Below are positions 53,889 to 60,511 of a DNA stretch of 64,000 nt, in pieces. The notes beneath the pieces are model-generated. The model did no database searches and was not told the DNA's origin. It saw only the letters and a list, made by a program, of their open reading frames with translations. Each line of letters begins with the position of its first letter. Within the stretch, counting starts at the first letter, position 1. Source of the stretch: Mycolicibacterium gilvum (GTDB lineage Bacteria; Actinomycetota; Actinomycetes; Mycobacteriales; Mycobacteriaceae); contig NZ_UGQM01000001.1 in the NCBI RefSeq assembly GCF_900454025.1, positions 5,828,001 through 5,892,000 of the forward strand. Direction: 5' to 3'. The translations under genes and the position numbers were made by a program.

Positions 53889-55274
53889 TCAGCCGGTGAA
53901 GCCCTCGCCCGACGTCGACCGGTCGTGGTGGGTGTAGGTCAGGGGGATCTGCCGGCCGGCGGCGACCTTGTTCAGCATCGCGATCCGCTCGCGCGCGGCG
54001 GCGCCGGTCTTCTTCCTGCGCTCGCGGATCGGATTCGAGAACGGCAGCCGGTCGGCGACGATGGCGAGGCGGACGTTGAGCTTGGTGAATCGAGCGAAAT
54101 GCCGTACCCGGCGCTCGAAGTTGAAGCCCTTCGCGAAACGGGTGTCTGCCACCATGGCGTCGATCTGCTCGTAGCCGAACACGACACCGGCCGACGCCAT
54201 CGCGATGGTCGCGGTGATCTGGTCGGCGTAGCGGGACACCACGCTTCGCACCCAGTCCGGAAGGGCATCGGTCAGCACCTCGAGATGCTCCCGGCTGGCG
54301 ATGGCATCGACGAGTTCGGCCCGCCACGGCGACGGATTGCCGCCTCTGGCAAGGACGTAGTTCAGCGACTTGATCAGCTCGACACCGTCGGGCGAGCGCA
54401 GCTGCTGCGGCGCCCCCCACAGCTGGCCGGAGTACGACGAGTATTCCGCGAGATCTTCGAGCTGCTGCCCCGTCAGCTTGCGGCCGAAGGCGTGGTCGAC
54501 GAGACGTCCGAGCAGCATGCCGCTGCCGAACCCGAGCAGCGACGTCACCGGAATGGGCTCGCCGAACTTCAGATAGAGGGCGTCGCCCCATTTGCGCCTC
54601 AGGCCGCGGCTGGCCAACGAGTGCATCAACCGCACTCGCACCACATCCTGGAAGGCCTCCGACTGCCGGTCGAAGATATCGGGCAGCGTGAATTCGGCGA
54701 AAACCCGGGCGGTTTCGATGTTGCGGCGCGGACCGTCGTCGGCGAACCGTCCGGTGGCGCCCGTGGCAGCGGAGATGTCACCGGTCATCGCGGTCTCGTA
54801 CAGCGCCCAGCCGCGGATGATCGTGGTGGCGGCCATCGTGCTCGACATGGCCAGCATCCGTCCGCGTTCGGCGCCGACGAGATCGAACTCGCCGGCCAAC
54901 CCGTCCAGATGCGCGAACAGGTCGACGAATTCCTGGGGCGGATCGTCGAGGGTGTCGATGCCCCGGGTCAGCGCCTGTTCGAACAGCGCGCGGCCCGTCT
55001 CGTGGCCGATGCGCTCGAACGCGTCGACGACGCCGATCATCAGTTCGTCGCGCTGCCAGAAGTAATCGTCGCGAAGACGGGTCAGCTCGCTGGGCTCGAC
55101 TTCTTTGTCGATGTCGATCCACTCACCGAACATGACCTCCCGCATGTGCCGCCATTGCGGGGCGAAGTGGTCGCGGCCCGGCGGGATGGGCCGCAGCGGC
55201 CGGTCGGGATGGTCCCGCCGATTGAAATCGACGTCCTCGAGGAGGATCTCGGGGCGCTCACCGGTCACCGTCAT
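53889..55274 (-). CDS. MpaB-family (DUF2236) heme oxygenase-like protein
   Basis: A 461-residue member of the MpaB/DUF2236 family, related to rubber-cleaving latex-clearing protein, which uses a b-type heme. After an acidic start, FAPQWRHMREVMFGEWIDI and RVRLMHSLASRGLRR contain the helices that, in the family, carry the heme environment and basic residues; the segment RHFARFTKLNVRLAIVADRLP is at the C-terminus. Substrate is unknown. A TACCTT -10 box (55287-55282) lies seven bases before ATG 55274, and a perfect GTGAAT/ATTCAC repeat sits where the -35 should be. Confidence 0.82.
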   Translation of the reverse strand: MTVTGERPEILLEDVDFNRRDHPDRPLRPIPPGRDHFAPQWRHMREVMFGEWIDIDKEVEPSELTRLRDDYFWQRDELMIGVVDAFERIGHETGRALFEQALTRGIDTLDDPPQEFVDLFAHLDGLAGEFDLVGAERGRMLAMSSTMAATTIIRGWALYETAMTGDISAATGATGRFADDGPRRNIETARVFAEFTLPDIFDRQSEAFQDVVRVRLMHSLASRGLRRKWGDALYLKFGEPIPVTSLLGFGSGMLLGRLVDHAFGRKLTGQQLEDLAEYSSYSGQLWGAPQQLRSPDGVELIKSLNYVLARGGNPSPWRAELVDAIASREHLEVLTDALPDWVRSVVSRYADQITATIAMASAGVVFGYEQIDAMVADTRFAKGFNFERRVRHFARFTKLNVRLAIVADRLPFSNPIRERRKKTGAAARERIAMLNKVAAGRQIPLTYTHHDRSTSGEGFTG

Positions 55275-55305
55275 GGTCCCGAAGGTATCGCACGACGACC
55301 ATTAT

Positions 55306-55321
55306 GTGAATCGTCATTCAC
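55306..55321. promoter_or_regulatory. Operator-like inverted repeat upstream of the MpaB-family gene
   Basis: GTGAAT-CGTC-ATTCAC, perfect six-base arms, overlapping the -35 position of the leaderless MpaB-family promoter. Confidence 0.5.
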
Positions 55322-55454
55322 GGATGTGGGCATCGAAATTTGTCGGGTGGAGATCTGCAGACGAAGATCGCCGGGTTGCGGGCGGCGCTCGACGAGGTTG
55401 CCGCGAACGATGGCAGGAAATAGGTGCCCGAAGTGTCGTCCGGGTGGTGTAAGA

Positions 55455-55470
55455 TCGAACACGTGTTCGA
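55455..55470. promoter_or_regulatory. LexA (SOS) box
   Basis: TCGAAC-ACGT-GTTCGA is a perfect match to the mycobacterial LexA operator consensus TCGAACNNNNGTTCGA. It overlaps a TAAGAT -10 box (55450-55455) and the GTG start at 55463. Confidence 0.85.
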
Positions 55471-57058
55471 AGGTTGGTCTGATTTGCGGGTCCTGTCGGG
55501 GGTGCAGGGCTCGTATCGTCAGATCGCGGCGGCGATGGCCGCGTCGCTGGCTGGCATCGCCGAACTTCTGGACCGACGGACGGCCGAGGAACTGGACGCC
55601 GCACTGCATGTGCGCTCGGTGATCACGGCGTTCGATCGCACCGCGGTCGAGGTGGGGGCGGCGCTGGCACTTCCCTCGCCGAAAGCACGCGAGCTGGTGC
55701 GTCAGGCCGACGCGCTGCACACCCGCTTGCCCGGTTTGGGGGCGCTGTTGGCCGCGGGCGAGGTCGACTACGACACCGTGGCGATGGTGCTCGACCGCAC
55801 CGATCTGGTGCACGAGGACGTCATGCCGCAGTTGGAAGCGGCGCTTCTCGAGCGCGTGCGGGGGTGGGCGTGTTTCTCCCGCAAGCAACTTCGTGACGCG
55901 GTGGATGCCCTGGTCAAGGAAGTGGACGCCGACGCGGTCAAGCAGCGCCGCACCCGCGCCTACGATCAGCGACGGGTGTCGGTGGCCGCCGGAGCGGACG
56001 GTATGGCGGTGGTGCGCGGGACCATGTCGGCCGAGGCCGGGGCAGCGCTCGATACCAGACTGACTGCGATCGCCAAGAAAGTGTGTGCCTGCGATCCGCG
56101 AAGCCTCGTCCAGCGTCGCGCCGATGCGTTCAAGGCACTGACTCTCGGAGAACCGTTCGGATGCATGTGCGGCCGCAACGACTGCCCGGACGCCGTGGCT
56201 GCAACTCCCGTGGCTGCAACTCCCGCGGCCCCGCCCCAGCAGTCGCTGCCGATGGGCCGGCAGGTGGTGCTGAACGTGATCGCCTCGGCCGAGACGGTGA
56301 CCGGGCTCGGCAATGCTGCGGGCTATCTGCTGGGGTATGGCGTCATCGACGCCGAGCTGGTTCGTGAGCTGGCCCGCGACGCCACCCGCCGGCTGGTCGA
56401 GGCGCCCCGGTTCGAAGAGCGTCAGGCCCTGACCTACCGACCGTCGGATGCGCTGGCGCGCTTCATCCGTGCCCGCGATCTGACGTGCCGGTTCCCCGGA
56501 TGCACCGTCCCCGCGACGCGCTGCGACATCGACCACACCACCCCGTTCGACCACGAGGATCCCGCCGCCGGGGGGTGGACGGTGCCGTGGAATCTGGCCT
56601 GCTACTGCCGGGAACACCACCGCCACAAGACTTTCGACACCGGCTGGCGTGATCAACAGCTGGTCGACGGCACCATCATCTGGACGGCGCCGACCGGGCA
56701 CGAATACCGCACCGTCCCTGCGGGAGTGGGACTGTTCCCCGGGTTGGGTCGCGCCCGTAACAGCGCCGAGCGGCGGCGGGTAGCCGCTGCCCGGCAGCGT
56801 CTGCACCGCCACCGCGACGCGAGCACATACAACAGGTACCGTAATCAACAGGCCCGGGATGAGGTCCGGAACCGACGCTGGCGCAACGGTTTCCGTGGAC
56901 GCTATCTCCTCTTCAAAGGAGAGTTCGCCCACAACGCGCCCAGCCGGAGTCCGTTCGGCCGCTTCGTCAACGACCCGTTCGAACCTGAATCCCTACCACC
57001 CGACTGGCATCCGCCACCGCAGGATCGCGCCGATCCCGATGAACCCCCACCGTTCTGA
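55463..57058 (+). CDS. DUF222/HNH endonuclease protein (13E12 repeat family)
   Basis: A 531-residue protein of the mycobacterial 13E12 family: helical DUF222 from about residue 40 to 300, then an HNH nuclease module, CRFPGCTVPATRCDIDH, PWNLACYCREHHRHK with the metal and catalytic histidines. Then an arginine-rich, proline-tailed C-terminus. GTG 55463 is seven bases after TAAGAT and lies inside a perfect LexA box, so it should be DNA-damage-induced, as reported for some 13E12 genes of M. tuberculosis. The natural target of the nuclease is unknown. Confidence 0.9.
   Translation: MFEGWSDLRVLSGVQGSYRQIAAAMAASLAGIAELLDRRTAEELDAALHVRSVITAFDRTAVEVGAALALPSPKARELVRQADALHTRLPGLGALLAAGEVDYDTVAMVLDRTDLVHEDVMPQLEAALLERVRGWACFSRKQLRDAVDALVKEVDADAVKQRRTRAYDQRRVSVAAGADGMAVVRGTMSAEAGAALDTRLTAIAKKVCACDPRSLVQRRADAFKALTLGEPFGCMCGRNDCPDAVAATPVAATPAAPPQQSLPMGRQVVLNVIASAETVTGLGNAAGYLLGYGVIDAELVRELARDATRRLVEAPRFEERQALTYRPSDALARFIRARDLTCRFPGCTVPATRCDIDHTTPFDHEDPAAGGWTVPWNLACYCREHHRHKTFDTGWRDQQLVDGTIIWTAPTGHEYRTVPAGVGLFPGLGRARNSAERRRVAAARQRLHRHRDASTYNRYRNQQARDEVRNRRWRNGFRGRYLLFKGEFAHNAPSRSPFGRFVNDPFEPESLPPDWHPPPQDRADPDEPPPF
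56195..56224 (+). repeat. Two-copy 15-base tandem repeat inside the DUF222/HNH gene
   Basis: GTGGCTGCAACTCCC twice, back to back, in frame, encoding VAATP twice in the linker between DUF222 and the HNH part. A likely slippage-prone spacer. Confidence 0.75.
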
Positions 57059-57061
57059 ACC

Positions 57062-57204
57062 TCAGATCTGGGATGCGGCTTCGAGTTCGGCGAGCGCATC
57101 GCCGGTGTACACCGCAAGTCGCTGCAGATGCGGCAGGCGGTCACGGCAGCCGACGAACCCGAGGTTCATGGTGTCCGCATAGCTCTGCAGGGTGCGCCAC
57201 GGAT
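57062..57204 (-). pseudogene. C-terminal remnant of a wax ester synthase/DGAT-type acyltransferase
   Basis: Downstream of the TetR stop there are about 47 in-frame codons with high GC3. [19 protein letters not shown] and then [18 protein letters not shown] resemble the conserved C-terminus of WS/DGAT O-acyltransferases ([17 protein letters not shown]). No upstream part of such an enzyme exists here; the frame runs antisense-like through the TetR gene. It probably is the end of a gene truncated by a deletion or rearrangement. Confidence 0.45.
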
Positions 57205-57786
57205 CTACAGCATCGCGACGAGCTGCTCGGCCGTCGCCTTGACCGTCGCCGCCGACGCGCCGCCTTTGCGGAGCGCCTCCATTCCCCGCAGTACCGCCAG
57301 AATCAGGGCGGCCAACGCCTTGGCGTCGGTGCTGGACGGGATGTCGCCGTCGGCCTGCGCGGCGCTGATCGTAGCGGTCAATTCCCGAAGCCAAGCGTCC
57401 AGGGTGCGCTTGACGTGCCTGGCCACCTCCGGATCGGTCGACGACAGTTCGGCGGCACTCTTGGCCAAAAGGCAGCCGCGCAGATCGTCGTCGGACACCA
57501 CATCCGCTGCTCTGCCCCGGACATGTGCGACCAAACGGTCATAGGCCGAGAGATCCTGCTCGCGCAGCTCGGCGCGGATGCCGGCGATCGCCTCGGTGCA
57601 GTACTGCTCGAGCCCGCGCAGAAACATGCTGTGCTTATCGCCGAACGCCTTGTAGAGGCTGCCGCGACCCAAACCCGTAGCGGCGCTGAGGTCGTCGATA
57701 CTCGTCGCCGCGTATCCCTGGGACCAGAACAGATCGCGGCCGGCTTCGATGACCTCGTCTTCGTCGAAGGTCCGGGGGCGTGCCAT
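57205..57786 (-). CDS. TetR family regulator next to SDR
   Basis: A 193-residue TetR protein: [47 protein letters not shown], and a C-terminal domain with the cysteine-containing [12 protein letters not shown] typical of the QacR/AcrR-like redox-associated group. ATG 57786 is preferred to the longer open frame. It is divergent from the SDR gene at 57901, with a perfect TGTACT/AGTACA repeat between them. Confidence 0.88.
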   Translation of the reverse strand: MARPRTFDEDEVIEAGRDLFWSQGYAATSIDDLSAATGLGRGSLYKAFGDKHSMFLRGLEQYCTEAIAGIRAELREQDLSAYDRLVAHVRGRAADVVSDDDLRGCLLAKSAAELSSTDPEVARHVKRTLDAWLRELTATISAAQADGDIPSSTDAKALAALILAVLRGMEALRKGGASAATVKATAEQLVAML

Positions 57787-57846
57787 GACGTCGAGCGTAC
57801 CCGTTAGTGACACTTCAGTACACAATGTTGCCGATCCTCTTGTTCT

Positions 57847-57862
57847 GTACTAAACAGTACAT
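57847..57862. promoter_or_regulatory. TetR operator upstream of the SDR gene
   Basis: TGTACT-AAAC-AGTACA, perfect arms. A partial second copy (TGACAC...AGTACA, ending at 57822) sits nearer the TetR gene, so one repressor could control both directions. Confidence 0.6.
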
Positions 57863-57900
57863 AACAGGCCTCCCTGCATCTACTTCCAGAGGAGAAGCTC

Positions 57901-58695
57901 ATGAGTTCAACGATTGTGGCCCCGAGCGTCGACGCCACACCCATCCAGGACCTTGCGGGAAAGACCGCCATCATCACCGGAGGCAGCAAGGGCATCGGCG
58001 CGGCCACGGTCGCCCGGTTCGTCCGCGGCGGCGCGCGCGTGGTCACGTCGGGTCGCTCGACGCCGGGCCCGCTGCCCGACGGGGTGGAATACGTGGTCGC
58101 CGACGTCGCCACCGTCGACGGGGTCGAGCATCTCGCCCGACGCGCTCAGCAGATCCTGGGTGACATCGACATCGTCGTCAACAACGCCGGCGCCACCACC
58201 CTGAGCCTGGGCGGCGTTCTCGGCATCACAGACGCCGACTGGCGCAAGGACCTCGACATCAACTTCCTTGCCGCCGTGAGGCTGAACGCTGCACTGCTGC
58301 CCGCGATGTACACCCGCGGCGCCGGCTCGATCGTCAACGTGTCCTCGACGGTGATCCTGAGCCCGCCCGCGCCGATGCTGCACTACGCCACCGCCAAGGC
58401 GGCCCTGGCCACCTACACAACGGGTCTGGCAGCAGAGGCCGGGCCGCGTGGCGTGCGGGTGAACACTGTGACCCCCGGAAACGTGACGTCACCTGGTGCT
58501 GACGCCATTCGGCAGGCGATCGTCGACAGTGGAGGCGCCGACGCACCGGCGGCGGGTGGCACACCGATCCCGCTGGGCCGCAAGGGCGAAGCGTCCGACA
58601 TCGCCGAGGCGATCGCCTTCCTCGTCTCCGACAGGGCCGCCTGGATCACCGCGACCAACCTCGTCATCGACGGCGGCCAGATCCAGGCGGGCTGA
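57901..58695 (+). CDS. SDR family oxidoreductase
   Basis: A 264-residue classical short-chain dehydrogenase: KTAIITGGSKGIGAATV for the cofactor, VNNAGATT, SIVNVSSTVI for the serine and HYATAKAAL for the tyrosine and lysine. AGAGGAG lies before ATG 57901. It is the expected target of the divergent TetR repressor. Its end overlaps the convergent aldo/keto reductase by 32 bases. Confidence 0.9.
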   Translation: MSSTIVAPSVDATPIQDLAGKTAIITGGSKGIGAATVARFVRGGARVVTSGRSTPGPLPDGVEYVVADVATVDGVEHLARRAQQILGDIDIVVNNAGATTLSLGGVLGITDADWRKDLDINFLAAVRLNAALLPAMYTRGAGSIVNVSSTVILSPPAPMLHYATAKAALATYTTGLAAEAGPRGVRVNTVTPGNVTSPGADAIRQAIVDSGGADAPAAGGTPIPLGRKGEASDIAEAIAFLVSDRAAWITATNLVIDGGQIQAG

Positions 58696-59638
58696 CCACG
58701 CGGGCGAAGGCGTCGGTCATCCTCGACGGCATCGTCGACAGCGTCGCGGACTGCTCGTCCTCGACAGCGGTGAGCGCGTGCACCTCATCCTCGGTCAGCT
58801 GATCGGCGACCTGGGCCGCCGAGAGGTTGTCCCGCAGGTGTGCAACGGATTTCGTCCCCGGTATCGGGACGATGACCGGGGACCGCCGGAGCAGCCACGC
58901 GAGGGCGATCGTCGACATCGGGACGCCCAGGCGCTCGCCGGGACGGCGCAGCTCGTCGTCATCGCCGAGTCCACCGGTGGCCAGCGGGAAGTACGGGACG
59001 AACGCGATGCCGTCGCGCTCACAGGCCGCCAACACTTCGACACCGCTGCGGTCGATCAGGTTGAAGCGGTTCTGGACCGCGGCGATCGTTGTGATCTGTT
59101 GTGCGCGTTCGAGTGCCGCGGGCGAGGCACCAGAGAGCCCGATGTGGCGGATCTTGCCCTGGTCGCGCAGTTCGACGAGTGCGCCCAGTGATTCTTCCAA
59201 CGGGACCTCACCGGGCCCCTCCCCCACTCCGCGGATGTCTCCGGCCAGGCGGAGGTACGTCAGGGCACTGGCGTCGGCGCGCATGTCGAGCAGCGCTTCC
59301 TCCACCTGGGTGCGCAGGATCTCCGGCCGGCTGTCCTGCAGCCACTCACCGGCAGGACCGCGGACAGCGCCGACCTTGTTGCCGATCACGAGGTCGTCGG
59401 CCGGCGTGCCCAGCGCCCGTCCGATGATCTGGTTGACCGTGCGGGGCCCGTAGGCGTTGGCGGTGTCGAAGAACCGGACGCCGTGGTCGACGGCTCGGCG
59501 CAGGACGTCGACCGCGTTGTCGACGTCGTCGGGAAGCCCGAGGACGCCGGGGCCGGCCAGTTGCATGGCGCCGTAGCCCATCCGGGGCACCGGGAGTTCG
59601 CCACCCAGGGTGAGTGTGGTCTGGATTGCCGTCGTCAT
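58664..59638 (-). CDS. Aldo/keto reductase, variant active site
   Basis: A 324-residue TIM-barrel reductase: FFDTANAYGP supplies the aspartate and Tyr63, VIGNKVGA the Lys88. At the position of the usual catalytic histidine (YLH) it has TYLRL, with Arg130. IVPIPGTKSVAHLRDNLSAAQ binds NADPH. The His-to-Arg change is seen in some reductase-like subgroups, so activity is plausible but may be modified. ATG 59638 overlaps the TetR gene stop (ATGA), so both are one operon. Confidence 0.88.
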   Translation of the reverse strand: MTTAIQTTLTLGGELPVPRMGYGAMQLAGPGVLGLPDDVDNAVDVLRRAVDHGVRFFDTANAYGPRTVNQIIGRALGTPADDLVIGNKVGAVRGPAGEWLQDSRPEILRTQVEEALLDMRADASALTYLRLAGDIRGVGEGPGEVPLEESLGALVELRDQGKIRHIGLSGASPAALERAQQITTIAAVQNRFNLIDRSGVEVLAACERDGIAFVPYFPLATGGLGDDDELRRPGERLGVPMSTIALAWLLRRSPVIVPIPGTKSVAHLRDNLSAAQVADQLTEDEVHALTAVEDEQSATLSTMPSRMTDAFARVVSPPGSGRRR

Positions 59639-60354
59639 CGGTTTCCTTTCTTTCGGGTCCGGCGAGGGGCGGCAGGCGTGTCGAGGTGCTCGGCGACGGT
59701 GCGCAGCCATTGACGCAGCAGTCCCTCCTCGGCTGGAGTGAACAGCGCCGGCATCGTGCCGAGGCCGGCGAGAACTTGCCGTGCCGCCTGGGCCGGGTCG
59801 TCGTGGCGCACGGGACTTCCGGTCAGTTCAGTGATCAGTGCATGCCGTATGGCCTGCGCGACGGCACTGGTGGCGTCGCCGCCGCTGTGGATCAGCTGGG
59901 TGACACACCCGAATGCCATGCCCGTCGTCACCGAGACGGCGTCGTCGACGTCGATCCGCAGTAGGCCCTCATCGGCGAGGAGTTGCAGCCGGCGACGCAA
60001 CTCGGTCTCGGCGATGTCCCGCGCCGAGGAGCGACGCTCCTCCGCCTGGCCGAACATCAGCCGGTACAGAACAGGGTTCTGCACACCGAACTCGATGTGC
60101 ATGTCCCAGCCGGCGGCGAAATCGGCCACCGGGTCGCCGCTGTCGGGCACTGCCCGCTTGCGCTCCAGGTAGTCGGAGAACGCCTCGGTGACAACGGCTT
60201 CGAGAAGTCCTTCCTTGGTGCCGAAGTGGTGATACAGCGTCGGAGCCGCAACACCCGCGGCTTCGTAGAGCTCACGGGTGCTCGGTTCCCGGTCGGCCTG
60301 CTCGGTGAGCAACGCGAGCCCGGCATCGATGAGGCGGCGGCGTCCCGAGTCCAT
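59635..60354 (-). CDS. TetR family regulator of the AKR operon
   Basis: A 239-residue TetR protein: STRELYEAAGVAAPTLYHHFGTKEGLL for the helix-turn-helix; the C-terminal domain is longer than average. ATG 60354 lies inside an inverted repeat CCATGTAT...ATACATGG that is likely its own operator. It precedes and overlaps the aldo/keto reductase gene, so it autoregulates a two-gene unit. Confidence 0.88.
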   Translation of the reverse strand: MDSGRRRLIDAGLALLTEQADREPSTRELYEAAGVAAPTLYHHFGTKEGLLEAVVTEAFSDYLERKRAVPDSGDPVADFAAGWDMHIEFGVQNPVLYRLMFGQAEERRSSARDIAETELRRRLQLLADEGLLRIDVDDAVSVTTGMAFGCVTQLIHSGGDATSAVAQAIRHALITELTGSPVRHDDPAQAARQVLAGLGTMPALFTPAEEGLLRQWLRTVAEHLDTPAAPRRTRKKGNR

Positions 60355-60373
60355 GTATATCGACGATACATGG
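60351..60373. promoter_or_regulatory. TetR autoregulatory operator
   Basis: Perfect eight-base arms CCATGTAT (60351-60358) and ATACATGG (60366-60373), spaced by seven bases. The left arm covers the start codon of the TetR gene, and TATCGT in the spacer region could be the minus-strand -10. Confidence 0.65.
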
Positions 60374-60511
60374 AAGGGACTCCTAAGGCTATCTGCGGTA
60401 CAGCTACGTAACGCGGCGGCCCACCGACGCGTAGTCGGCTACTCGTGACGCGGCGTCGCTCCGGCGGTTGTGTGGAGATGTTCTGTTTCGCACACACCTC
60501 AAGGACACGCC

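Noticed and set aside
55324..55452. Short plus-strand frame between the MpaB-family gene and the DUF222/HNH gene
   Set aside because: No SD or leaderless -10 box at the right distance, and an Arg-rich composition typical of noise.
55271..56932. 553-codon minus-strand frame opposite the DUF222/HNH gene
   Set aside because: Antisense shadow; the plus strand carries the HNH motifs and the SOS-box-controlled start.
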